From a virus: a DNA stretch of 64,000 bases. Positions 39,892-50,400 of this stretch are shown piece after piece. The notes below the pieces were generated by a model, which was not told the DNA's origin, did no database searches, and worked only from the letters and a program-made list of their open reading frames with translations. The stretch is from positions 1 to 64,000 of the IMG/VR virus record IMGVR_UViG_3300025120_000001. One strand, written 5' to 3'. Each line of letters opens with the position of its first letter. The first letter of the stretch is position 1. A program made the translations under genes and the position numbers.

Positions 39892-41520
39892 ATGAAATAC
39901 CCTAAATATTATTGGCTCAATGATGAGTCCCGCCTCTTTCTTTCAAGAGGATATATCAGTGAAACACCTGAACAAAGAATAAAAGACATAGCAATTACAG
40001 CCCAGAAGTACTTAGGTATTGATGGGTTTGCTGAGAAGTTTGAAGACTATATGGCACGTGGCTTTTATAGTCTTTCAACTCCGGTCTGGATTAACTTTGG
40101 TAAACAAAAAGGTTTACCCATTAGCTGCTATGGATCTAACGTAGATGATTCATTAGACAGTATATTAAACGCAGGACGTGAGATTGGCATGATGTCAAAG
40201 TATGGCGGAGGGACAAGCGCTTACCTAGGTAACCTTAGATCTCGTGGTACAGAGATATCAACAGGAGGCCATGCAGATGGCCCCGTGCATTACGCAAAAA
40301 TTTATGACACAGTTGTAGATGTTTGTAAACAATCAGAAGCCAGGCGTGGAGCATGCGCTGTATACTTGCCTGTAGAACACGCAGATATAATGGACTTTTT
40401 AGATATTGGAACAGAAGGTAACCCCATCCAAAACTTACAGTACGGTATAACCGCAGGTGATGATTGGATGAAAGAGATGGAAGCCGGTGATGAGGACAAG
40501 CGTAAAGTTTGGGCCAAGATTCTCCAGAGACGTTCTGAGTTTGGATTTCCGTATATCATGTTCCGGGACAACAGTAATAATCATACCACTCCTTATAAAG
40601 AATTGGGCATGGAGATTACCGCATCTAATCTTTGTTCAGAGATTCAGCTGCCAACTGATAGCTACAATTCTTTTGTATGTTGTCTTGGCTCACTGAACCT
40701 GCTGCACTGGGATGAGATCGAAAGATGTGACGCAATAGAAACGTATGTCATGTTCTTGAATGCCGTGATGGATGAGTTTGTATCTAAAGCTCGTACTCTA
40801 CCCGGAATGAAAAGAGCGTATAACTTTGCTAAGGAACACAGGGCCATTGGTCTAGGTGTACTTGGTTATCATTCGTTATTGCAGTCTAAGCTACTTGAGT
40901 TTGATTCGTTACAGACTAAAGGTTTAAATGAACATATGTTTAAACTGATAAAGACTAAAGCGGAGGCGGCCTCTGAATGGCTCCATGATAACTTCGGTTA
41001 TAAGTCAATACGTAAAGGATATGCTAATACAACCTTAATGGCTGTGGCTCCAACTAAATCTAGCTCCTTTATTCACGGTGCCGTGAGTATGGGTATAGAA
41101 CCTATAAAGTCTAATTACTTTATAAAGGATTTGGCTAAGAGTAAAACTGTGTATCAGAATCCCTTCTTAAGAGAAGAGTTGCAAAAGTATGGTTTAGATA
41201 CCCCGGAAATTTGGGATAGTATCTTAAAGAAGGACGGATCAGTTCAACATCTAGACTTCCCTACTAAAGCTGTATTTAAGTCTTTTGTTGAGATTACTCC
41301 AAAAGAACTTGTACTTCAAGCAGCTCAAAGACAGAAGTATATTGATCAATCTCAAAGTCTTAACTTGATGATTGACCCAAGTGTATCAGCTAGAGATATA
41401 AATCAACTCTATCTATATGCCTGGAAAGAAGGTGTAAAAACTTTGTACTATCAATTTAGTCAAAGTTCAGCTCAAGCCTTTTCAAGGAACATTCTTGAAT
41501 GTGCATCTTGTGAAGGTTAA
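39892..41520 (+). CDS. nrdA: ribonucleotide reductase large subunit, class I, short form
   Basis: 542 residues, shorter than the usual 700-800 because the N-terminal ATP-cone and part of the regulatory domain are missing. Active-site motifs are present: STPVWINFGKQKGLPISCYG, NLCSEIQLP, and VCCLGSLNL with redox Cys; CASCEG at the C-terminus gives the tail Cys pair. Without the ATP-cone, overall dATP inhibition should be lost. ATG 39892 is chosen because a start at 39874 lies inside nrdB. Confidence 0.92.
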   Translation: MKYPKYYWLNDESRLFLSRGYISETPEQRIKDIAITAQKYLGIDGFAEKFEDYMARGFYSLSTPVWINFGKQKGLPISCYGSNVDDSLDSILNAGREIGMMSKYGGGTSAYLGNLRSRGTEISTGGHADGPVHYAKIYDTVVDVCKQSEARRGACAVYLPVEHADIMDFLDIGTEGNPIQNLQYGITAGDDWMKEMEAGDEDKRKVWAKILQRRSEFGFPYIMFRDNSNNHTTPYKELGMEITASNLCSEIQLPTDSYNSFVCCLGSLNLLHWDEIERCDAIETYVMFLNAVMDEFVSKARTLPGMKRAYNFAKEHRAIGLGVLGYHSLLQSKLLEFDSLQTKGLNEHMFKLIKTKAEAASEWLHDNFGYKSIRKGYANTTLMAVAPTKSSSFIHGAVSMGIEPIKSNYFIKDLAKSKTVYQNPFLREELQKYGLDTPEIWDSILKKDGSVQHLDFPTKAVFKSFVEITPKELVLQAAQRQKYIDQSQSLNLMIDPSVSARDINQLYLYAWKEGVKTLYYQFSQSSAQAFSRNILECASCEG

Positions 41521-41586
41521 CCGGGTGTTACACCGGTAGGATGAGGAAGTGTAAAGCTATGTGGGTTAAAGCCCCAAGCCTCATCC
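41521..41586 (+). ncRNA. structured RNA element between nrdA and tRNA-Arg
   Basis: A first small hairpin, CCG/CGG with GTG/CAC (41521-41536), is followed by GGATGAGG (41539-41546) pairing perfectly with CCTCATCC (41579-41586) around 32 nt that include a GGG/CCC mini-stem near 41563-41574. The tRNA begins 5 nt later. It could be a processing signal, a regulatory element or a small RNA. It does not match a hammerhead or a tRNA by eye. Confidence 0.5.
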
Positions 41587-41590
41587 ATAT

Positions 41591-41664
41591 ACACCCATAG
41601 CTCAGATGGATAGAGCACCTGCCTTCTAAGCAGGCGGTCTTAGGTTCGAATCCTAATGGGTGTA
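41591..41664 (+). tRNA. tRNA-Arg(TCT)
   Basis: 74 nt. Acceptor ACACCCA/TGGGTGT, D stem GCTC/GAGC, anticodon stem CCTGC/GCAGG with loop CTTCTAA (anticodon TCT), T arm TTAGG-TTCGAAT-CCTAA, discriminator A. CCA is not encoded. It reads AGA codons, which are abundant in this AT-rich genome. Confidence 0.96.
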
Positions 41665-41691
41665 CAATACTAGCTACAGTATATTAAAATT

Positions 41692-41717
41692 GGGGAGTGA
41701 TATTACTCCCCTTTTTT
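41692..41717. terminator. terminator between convergent units
   Basis: GGGGAGT (41692-41698), loop GATATT, ACTCCCC (41705-41711), then TTTTTT. On the other strand the same stem is followed by AATTTTAA, so it may serve the leftward gene as well. It overlaps the stop codon of the 1926-residue gene. Confidence 0.85.
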
Positions 41718-44700
41718 ATTTAATAAAGAAGTTCTTCATATCAAGATAATTCTGCCATTTTTTAATACTATATAAAATAGGAATAGTATCCTGCCATTGT
41801 TTGGCTAATTTAAGCATTCCTTTTCTTCTACCTCTTTGGTATACTACTGCAGAGTTTTCGTAAAATGAATTTCTATCTTGTGTAATAGCATAGAAAGGAG
41901 TTTCTATTAATGAAAACATAGCTTCCCCAAGCTCACCCATTGTTCTTGTAGATGCAATTGGAGATTTTATCATTTGCATTTGTTCTTTAGATCCTAAAAA
42001 AGGGACAAATAGTATAAGTTCTTTTAATGTTCTGTCTGCTTGATACATTAAAATGTTTTCCATTCTCTTCTCAAGATCTCCTTCATCTCCATCATCCGCC
42101 CACATACTTTGCATTACTTCTTTTATGAGAACTGTTAGCAGCATGATTCCTATTTCACCCATAGACCTATAAAAGCCTTGCAATCTATTAAGAGCTCTTT
42201 CGTTGTCTTGGTAATCTCCATTTTCTAAATAGCCATTATCTTCTAAGAATCCGGCTGCATATTCATTAAATTTAAAATTACCTTTAGCAAGCTGTCTTCT
42301 AGTATGACCCATGAAGCCCCACCAAGATTTATACCTACCTTCCATCCAACCTAGATTTTCATCATAGTATTCTTTATCAAATCTTGCTCTCATTGCTGGA
42401 GCAATCCATTTGTGAAACTGAGCTGCAAGTTTACCAACAGTACTGGATTGCATAACCATTCTATCTTCATAGGCATAGTTACCGTGAATTTGTTTGTTTA
42501 CTTCACGCATTTGATTTCTAAGTTGATATCTAAACTGATCATTGTACTCACCCATATCTCTAAGAACTTCAGGATTGCCTTCTTCATTTAAGTTTTTATT
42601 ATCAACTTTAACTACAGTCCAATTACCTTCTTTCATTTTTAGATCATGAGAATCAGCACTAAAATCATGAGCATCATACAAAGATAATATCTCACCTGTA
42701 TCTTCATTTCTAACCATTGTATCTATCACCATGGCCATACCTACTTTAGTTTGAACATTCCACTCAGCGGCATCTTGTAAAGTATAACCCCATTCCATAA
42801 ATCTTTTAAAGTAAGACTTCCCTACTCTATCAATATCAGATCCTGACTCTCGTATTTCAGCATCACTATCCATCATTCTATATAGTTCTACAAAAGCTTC
42901 ATATTTACTATTCGCTTGCTCAGGGTCATAGCCACCTTTAGGTCCACCTAGACCTTTTGCAGATGAGGCTAATCTTTTAATCATGTCTGGTATACCTCTC
43001 TTGTTATACTCTAAAGATGATCTTAAGTAAGCATCCTTAGAATAAAATCTACCACCTATTGCTTCTATGTTATCATTGATACGGCCCAGGACGTAATTAT
43101 TAAAGTTACCAAATGGGTTAAATGCAACATAAGATAAAGATGATAACTGTATAAGACCATCTGAAACTTTTTCAAAAAAGCCTTTAGTCATTTGATCGTT
43201 GTCATAGTAAACCATATTCATCCATTTCTTAGCTCTTCTAAGGATATTAGAGTCGGTTCCTTTTATTGTTGCCTTTTCTTCAAAGCCTAATTTACTTTTA
43301 ACAACTTGTTTGATTTTTCCATCAGGAGTTTTATATTGACGTCTTTCAATTTGCTTTAGCATTGCTTTCATTGTATCATCAACAGATCCCATTGTTTCAT
43401 AATGTTCTGCCATTGATGCAAACTTGAGCAATGCATTTCCCATATCTTTATTTAACTCTCCTTTGGCCGGTTTACTTTCTTCAGCCATTCTTAAACCTTT
43501 AAGCTCAGCTATTTGCTTCTTATACGGATCAAGTTTTATTTTACCATCTGATCTATTTTGATTAAGCTCTTCAATTTTTGCATCAATTCCTTTTAAGACT
43601 TCATCATTTCTAGTTGAACCTGTATAAAATATTGGCATACTATCTACAATTTGGCCCTTCTCATCTGCAAATACAGTTCTCTGCTGCATTGTAGTTGTAA
43701 AAAGATTTTTAATACCACGGGTTGTTTTAGCAAACAGTTTAGTTCCTAAATTTGGTTTTGCTTTTAGATCTTGAAAGATTTTACCTCTCATTACAGGAAC
43801 TTTACCAAGCATTTGACCTCGTTGACTTGCTGGTATTTTATTTAAAAGATCATCCTCAAATAATTTTTTAAACATTAAATAAAACTCTTTTTTAGCTTGG
43901 CCAAGTGCTGTATCATCATTCATGATTGCTTCATACTTCTCACTTCTCAAACTATTACTAATCACATTTCCGGCATCATCTCTAAGAGATTGTTCTACTC
44001 TTACTTCTCTAAATTCAGGTCTTGGGTATGGTGATACATTATATATGGTTTTAACTTCTCCTGTAAATTGACCATTCTTACCTCTTTTAGCAACCGTTTT
44101 GCCATCTTGTTCTAAGCTTGTTCTAAAGTATTTAGCCATAAATCTATCATACGCTCTATCACTTATATCACTTTTTCTTTTCCAATAACCGTGCTTACCT
44201 CCAGCAACAAAGTATTGATACTTGGATCTTTCAGCTTTGAACTCTTCTGTATATTTATGATAACTTCCATTTGCGGGTTGATCATTTAAGCCTATAGTTT
44301 CAGCTCTAAAAAAATCTGCAAACTTTTCCTTAGCTTCAGCTAACTTAATGTTATACTCTATATCTTCTAAACTTGCCGAAGCTCTATCTGATATATCTCT
44401 AAATTCTTTTGGTTGTCCAGTAGAATCATACAAAGCATCTCTTAATTCTTGCATTCTAGCATAATACTGAGGTCCTATTTCCTGAACATACATTCCTGTA
44501 AACTCACCATCTTTGTCAAACTCTAACATAAAATCATACAAATCTTGAGGATCTTTGATACCTGCAAGTTTTTGTAATTTAGAAGCTGAACTCTGTATTA
44601 TTCTTTCCCTATCTTGTATCTTATCAAGAAGTTCTTGTTTCTTAGATTTATAAATTTTATCCATCAATGCTAACAAAGTATCTTTGGATGTAGCAAGATC

Positions 44701-47496
44701 CCTTGTTTGTAATTCTATTACGTCTATGTCTTCCCCAAACTTCATTAAATCATCTAACATATCTTCAGTAAAGTTTCTAGATGAAGTATTTTTAACAATG
44801 GTTCTTACATAATTTTCAATAGCGTTATCTATAATACCGGGAGTATAGTTATCAAAACTGCCAACACCTACTAAATCATTTGCCTGTATTTGTAGATTTA
44901 AAACTAAACTCTTTTGAGTTGCGTTTAATTCTGCAGAATCTTGAAGTTTATATAAACCCTGGAATGTTTCCATGAATCCATCAAAATTTAACACATATGA
45001 TATATATTCTGGTTTAGCAAAGTTTTTTGGATCTTCTACGTATGTTTTAAATTCATTTATTTGTCTAAGAGCATCGCGCATTAAACTGCTAAATATTCTA
45101 GATCTAGCACTTGGTCCTGATCCTAATGCAATATTAATAGCACTAATTGAATTAAGAATTTGCTCTTCAAGTTGGGCTGTAGTTTGATGTCTTCCTAAAT
45201 AAACTTGTTTATTAAGTTGATTTAAAGCTTCTTGCTTTTTGATAAGCCCAATTTGATAAGTTCTTAATGCCTGAGTTATAATAGAAAACTCAGGTGCAAC
45301 TTCAATATTTTCAGGCTGACGCTCTTCACCATCTAGAAGTTCTTCTAAAGTAGCTTCTTGAATAGACTCTGGAGATTGATTCATTGTTTCATCAATTTCT
45401 TCTTTTAAAGTCTGATCAATATTAAGTGGAATAAGCGCATCTACATAAGGTTGATTTTGACCAGGAGGATGTGTCTGTTCTCCTTCATAAGTAAACTCAC
45501 CTGTAAAACTTTGATTTTCAGCTTTTCCTTTTATACCTACTTTTACATGTATAGTACTAACAGCATCTTTATCAATGGACATGGTGTATCCCATGTTCTG
45601 CAACATTCTTTTATACATGTTTACCTGAAGACTATGCTTTTGTCTTTTTGATAATTTGCCTTTTCCGTTTTTACCTTTCTTTAATAAACCTTTTTCAACA
45701 AGCTCACTATTTTCTTCTACATCCCACTGTTTATCATACATCAGTTTTTTGCCCGCAATACCTTGATAATCATTAACTCCATCTTTAGAAGTTTTAAGAT
45801 CTACTATTTTTAATGTACCATCTGGTTTCACAATTAATAAATCTATTGTACCTGCTGTACCTGTAGCTTCATCGTAAACTGTTACCTGCGGTATTGCAAC
45901 ACTACCATCTCTTAATAACCCGGAGTCTTTATTATACAAGGCATCGTCTATATCATCAAATGCTTGACCTGCTTGTTCTTCTGTAAGAATTACTTGCCCT
46001 CCAACTTCTTCTGCATCTTGCTTAACTCTTTCAAAAGCTTCTTGTTTAGTTAAGCCTGCTGCTAATGCTTCTGTAATGCTATCAAAATTATTACCAAGGG
46101 CCATATTAATTGCATACTTCTCATCCATCTCTGCTTGCTTATCCGGACTCTTCTTTCCGCCAAATCTTTCAGTAGTGCTTTTCCAAGATCTCTCTATATC
46201 ATTTATGTCTTTATATGTATGTGTCTTTTGGTCTAGGACCAGCATTGGACTTTTTCTATTATATGCAGAAGCAGCAAGTATGCCTATATCATTTGGCGAA
46301 TGTACAGCCCCATGAAACAGTTGTCTTACTATTTCTTTTTGTACAGCATTTCCTGAGTTTGTTGCAGAATCATATGCTATCTTTGCGCCACTTGTAAGGT
46401 TATATCTAACTTTTCTATCAGCAACCCTATCTATTTTAAATTCAATACCTGATGTATTCAATAGTCTTGCTATACCACTTAGCGTAGCATTCTGTGATAT
46501 TGATCTAGCAGAAAATGCTTTTCCTGTTAAGTATTCAGATAAATTTTTAATTATATCCATAAACCAATTCAGAAATTCTTTTACTGCAGTCTTGAATGGT
46601 CTAGTTTCATTTTCAGTAAACTCTTTATTAAAGTGTCTAGATAATGCCTGGGTTACTAATTCAAGTTGTCTATGCTTTTCTGAAAATCCTCTACGGTTAT
46701 TATATGCATCATTTATTTCTTGAGATAACTCAGGAAAACTTTTCCTTGCCTCTTTTAATAATTTACCAAATAGTTCGTTATTATCTATATAAACACTATC
46801 TATAAAAGGATGGAGTATTTCTTCTATTGCTACATCATCTGTAACACGTCCTTCTATTAAAACAGCTTTGCCGTCTACGTAAAAAGATCTTATATCTTTA
46901 AATGGGACCTTTGATTTTTGTTCCATTGGTAAATCATCATATGCTTTTTTAGCATCTGCTGGGGATAACATAACAACAGAAAGTTGAGGAAACATTCTCA
47001 TCAAATGCCTCACTACTTCCCTAGAATGTGGTGTATTAAAATTCCTTGCTGACGGTATTACATCGCTTGGTGTAAATACATTTCGTTCTATATCTATAAC
47101 TAGACCTTTACCTTTACTCCTTCTAGATATGGCTTCTTTAGGTATATGATTTACTCTTAGGTAATTGTATAACCTATCTAAATTATACTTTCTTATAGCA
47201 GGATCATACGTTCTATTACGTGATGACACAACATAATAGTCTCCCTTAAACTTACTTATTATACCCAATCTAGATAAGTTTGCATATAATGCTCCTGTAA
47301 ATTCTTGAGTCTTTAAGTTATTGTAAACTTTCTGATCTTTTTTATACTGCATTACTTCAGACACTGTAGGTAAAGCATCCGTACTGTTTGCTTTTTGCCA
47401 TTTATTCATTAAGTAATTTGCTTCAATTGGTGAACCCAATGCTTCCGCAACATTTTTAAATTCAGCAGTACTTCTATTTATACATGTTTGTGCCAT
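41716..47496 (-). CDS. 1926-residue large polyvalent protein with PD-(D/E)XK domain
   Basis: Start ATG 47496 overlaps the stop of the upstream giant gene (TAATG). Residues 225-229 read EEILH, followed by ELVTQAL with Glu at about 279: the layout of an HExxH zincin whose first His is replaced by Glu. Residues about 550-570 contain GTIDLLIVKPDG and IVDLKTSK (D552, D566, K568), a PD-(D/E)XK nuclease core. The remaining 1300 residues are mainly long charged helices. The mix is typical of large polyvalent phage proteins packaged in the capsid and injected. Specific roles unknown. Confidence 0.75.
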   Translation of the reverse strand: MAQTCINRSTAEFKNVAEALGSPIEANYLMNKWQKANSTDALPTVSEVMQYKKDQKVYNNLKTQEFTGALYANLSRLGIISKFKGDYYVVSSRNRTYDPAIRKYNLDRLYNYLRVNHIPKEAISRRSKGKGLVIDIERNVFTPSDVIPSARNFNTPHSREVVRHLMRMFPQLSVVMLSPADAKKAYDDLPMEQKSKVPFKDIRSFYVDGKAVLIEGRVTDDVAIEEILHPFIDSVYIDNNELFGKLLKEARKSFPELSQEINDAYNNRRGFSEKHRQLELVTQALSRHFNKEFTENETRPFKTAVKEFLNWFMDIIKNLSEYLTGKAFSARSISQNATLSGIARLLNTSGIEFKIDRVADRKVRYNLTSGAKIAYDSATNSGNAVQKEIVRQLFHGAVHSPNDIGILAASAYNRKSPMLVLDQKTHTYKDINDIERSWKSTTERFGGKKSPDKQAEMDEKYAINMALGNNFDSITEALAAGLTKQEAFERVKQDAEEVGGQVILTEEQAGQAFDDIDDALYNKDSGLLRDGSVAIPQVTVYDEATGTAGTIDLLIVKPDGTLKIVDLKTSKDGVNDYQGIAGKKLMYDKQWDVEENSELVEKGLLKKGKNGKGKLSKRQKHSLQVNMYKRMLQNMGYTMSIDKDAVSTIHVKVGIKGKAENQSFTGEFTYEGEQTHPPGQNQPYVDALIPLNIDQTLKEEIDETMNQSPESIQEATLEELLDGEERQPENIEVAPEFSIITQALRTYQIGLIKKQEALNQLNKQVYLGRHQTTAQLEEQILNSISAINIALGSGPSARSRIFSSLMRDALRQINEFKTYVEDPKNFAKPEYISYVLNFDGFMETFQGLYKLQDSAELNATQKSLVLNLQIQANDLVGVGSFDNYTPGIIDNAIENYVRTIVKNTSSRNFTEDMLDDLMKFGEDIDVIELQTRDLATSKDTLLALMDKIYKSKKQELLDKIQDRERIIQSSASKLQKLAGIKDPQDLYDFMLEFDKDGEFTGMYVQEIGPQYYARMQELRDALYDSTGQPKEFRDISDRASASLEDIEYNIKLAEAKEKFADFFRAETIGLNDQPANGSYHKYTEEFKAERSKYQYFVAGGKHGYWKRKSDISDRAYDRFMAKYFRTSLEQDGKTVAKRGKNGQFTGEVKTIYNVSPYPRPEFREVRVEQSLRDDAGNVISNSLRSEKYEAIMNDDTALGQAKKEFYLMFKKLFEDDLLNKIPASQRGQMLGKVPVMRGKIFQDLKAKPNLGTKLFAKTTRGIKNLFTTTMQQRTVFADEKGQIVDSMPIFYTGSTRNDEVLKGIDAKIEELNQNRSDGKIKLDPYKKQIAELKGLRMAEESKPAKGELNKDMGNALLKFASMAEHYETMGSVDDTMKAMLKQIERRQYKTPDGKIKQVVKSKLGFEEKATIKGTDSNILRRAKKWMNMVYYDNDQMTKGFFEKVSDGLIQLSSLSYVAFNPFGNFNNYVLGRINDNIEAIGGRFYSKDAYLRSSLEYNKRGIPDMIKRLASSAKGLGGPKGGYDPEQANSKYEAFVELYRMMDSDAEIRESGSDIDRVGKSYFKRFMEWGYTLQDAAEWNVQTKVGMAMVIDTMVRNEDTGEILSLYDAHDFSADSHDLKMKEGNWTVVKVDNKNLNEEGNPEVLRDMGEYNDQFRYQLRNQMREVNKQIHGNYAYEDRMVMQSSTVGKLAAQFHKWIAPAMRARFDKEYYDENLGWMEGRYKSWWGFMGHTRRQLAKGNFKFNEYAAGFLEDNGYLENGDYQDNERALNRLQGFYRSMGEIGIMLLTVLIKEVMQSMWADDGDEGDLEKRMENILMYQADRTLKELILFVPFLGSKEQMQMIKSPIASTRTMGELGEAMFSLIETPFYAITQDRNSFYENSAVVYQRGRRKGMLKLAKQWQDTIPILYSIKKWQNYLDMKNFFIK

Positions 47497-50400
47497 TAAA
47501 AACAAGATTTTAGTTGTTCAATAAATTCTTCCATTGTACTTGATGTTTTTTCAAACTCTTTCATTAGAGCATCTATACTACTATAGTCTCTGTTAAAAGC
47601 TTCACCAACTTTCTTCAAGCTCATCAAGTTGCCCATTGATAGTGTTGATACATATGCTTCAAGCTTTTCTTTATTATCAATTGTATCAAGGCCTTCATTT
47701 GCATTTTCTCCAGACTCTACAGGATTACCATCTGAATCAATGCTAAAGGTATCTAAATCTTCCGCATCATCCAAGGCATCTGCTAAATCATTCTCAGTAG
47801 TTACTTCATTGCCATCATTATCTATTGAAAATGAATCCGCTTCCTCTGACTCATTGACTTGATCAGCAATGCTTGTACCGCCAATCTTTATATCTTTTCC
47901 GTCTATTTCAATATCAGAAGATTCATTGGATATTTTTTCTTGATAATTTTGTATTATATCTTTAGCTACAGGTGTATTTAACCAACCAGCTTTATCAAGC
48001 TTATCTTTAAATATAAAATTATCATATGCTTTATCTAACATTGCATCTAAAGTTGAATCTGTTCCATATTCATATTCTACTGCATCATATACTACACTAG
48101 GATCTCTACTTGATCTTCCTGAACCATCATCTGAACTATCTTCTCCTGGGTTAGCCTCTTTAACTGTTTCTTTTACTGAGTTATTTGTAGGTCTTTCTCC
48201 AAATATAAAACCAACAGGAGTTTGCGCAACTGATCCCATGATATCAACTTCTATGTATTCAGCAAAAGTACCTGTGGCAATATCTTGAGATAATCCTTCT
48301 CCTATATTACCATACTCTGGACCAGCATGTCTAACTAATTGGAAATATCTTGTTTGACCATCTACCATGAATCCCATAACTTGCGGAAACTCAGCAATAG
48401 ATCTCTCTCCTTTTCCTTCATAAACAGTTCTTAGCTTAAATCCTTTCTTTACTTGCGTTACATTTGATCCATATTTCTTTCCTTTATCTTTAGCTATTTT
48501 AGCAAACTTTCTAGTTTCAAACTCATCATTCTTTTCAAACTTTGGTCTAGCTGAAATACCCTTATATAAATCTACTGTGATAGTAGCTCTGTCAAATTGA
48601 TCATTTAAATATAAAGCTTGATTCTTTGCTTTTCTATTTACTTCTTTTCCTTCTTTCTTTACTTGTTTATCTGTAAGTCCAACAGCTTGGTATCCAAAAT
48701 TGTCTTCCATTTTTTGAAGAAGGTCATCGTAAAGCTCTACACTAAATTCCTGGAGTCCCATTAATTCAGCATTATCTATTTCATTCTGAATCATTACACC
48801 TCCACTAAAGCTATCTATATTTTGCTTTATCTTTTCAATCTGTTGTTGTATCTCATTAGATGCTGTATTTATTTCAGCACCCGTGTAGTAGCTTTCTTTA
48901 TTATTAGATAAATCTTTTTTAATAACTATGCTGATAACATTATTAGCACCCCTAACAGCTTTACTATTTGAGGTACCTGTTCCGGATTCATTATCAAATA
49001 TAACAAATAGTTTATCCGGGTTGCTTTCTACATAGTCTAAAGTAAATGGTTTTCTAGCTTGATTAACTAATGACTTACCGTTAAATACAGCACTAGAAGA
49101 CATTGACTTTTTCTTTAAAAGTTTTGCCGTTTTAGGATGTAATCCATATTCTCTTATAAAGTTTAATTTTAGATCTCTAAATGACATTCCAAAGTTGGCC
49201 ATCATTTGAGCATCATCCATTGCAGCAAATGCTTGAGATGTACTTGGTAAAGTAGACATATAATCAGCAAACATTTCCGGGTTTATGGAAGCTATTATAC
49301 TTCTATACACAGGTTGCAATCCATCTTTCACTATCATATAGTTTAAGACTTTCATTGATAACGCTCTAGTTAATGGATCCGCATATAACTCTTGAAATCC
49401 ATTTTGCACATCCAGCTTTTGAGAGTCATTTAAAGGAGTAAGTGTATTTGCAGTAAGCATGCTAATACCAGTCTTGTTACCTTCAGACGTAGCAGATTCA
49501 GGTCTTATAAACCCATCTAAAAAGAAGTTGTACTTGTCTCCGTTCAATTCTTTTATTTCGTCATATGTATCTACAATATCTTTAGTTCCCTCTTCTGGAT
49601 ATAATAAAGTGTTTGTTGGGATTCCTAAAACAGACATTGGATTATTATTTAAATAATTTAAATAACCTTGCAATGTTATATAAGAAAGCATATCATTATT
49701 TATTACCGCTCTCTCATCTTTGGTAAATCTTTTATAGTTTGTGTCAAGTGATGAAAATATATTTTTAAAACCAGCGCTTTCATCTAAAAATACTTTTGGT
49801 AATATGCTGCCTACAAATTCATCATGTATATCTAACATTCCTCTTTGCCATCTATCTGCGGAAAATACAGGTCTTAAATCAAATATAGGCATCTCATTTG
49901 GTGGTAACATATCAAATTCAGCATCTGTTAAATCTATACCAAGGTCTTCTCTAGCTTTAGAAACTTTGTATACATCGTTTGTATCTTTACCAAATCCTTT
50001 TGCTAAATTAAGGAGATCCCCCATTGGTCTTAAGAAACCTGAAACATCAAATGCTTTTACAAATTGATCTAGAATGGCATAATCTCTAAGTACTTGTTCT
50101 CTAGTTATAGCTTCAACTCCATTGTCGGCAGCTCTATCAACTTTATCTTCAAGTTCTTCTTCTGATTTATATTTCAGCATAGGATCCTGAGATCCATCAA
50201 TTAAAGAAGCTTGACTAACACCAGTAGCTCCAAAATCTTCTTCTGTTGCTAAATCATAAGTTGCAGCCGCTGCTTTAAGACTATCCATCTTATCTTCAAT
50301 GAATTCCTTAACATCAAATTCAAAAGCCGGAGCTCTTTTTTCTAGTTGATACGCTTCTCTTATTGTTGGATGATTCATCATTGCTACAGATGTTCTAATA

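Noticed and set aside
41521-41586. Hammerhead ribozyme
   Set aside because: The CTGATGA and GAAA core elements are missing although GATGAGG looks similar at first sight.
46076-46397. Two + strand frames opposite the 1926-residue gene
   Set aside because: Hydrophobic antisense shadows of Lys/Glu-rich coding sequence; no leader.
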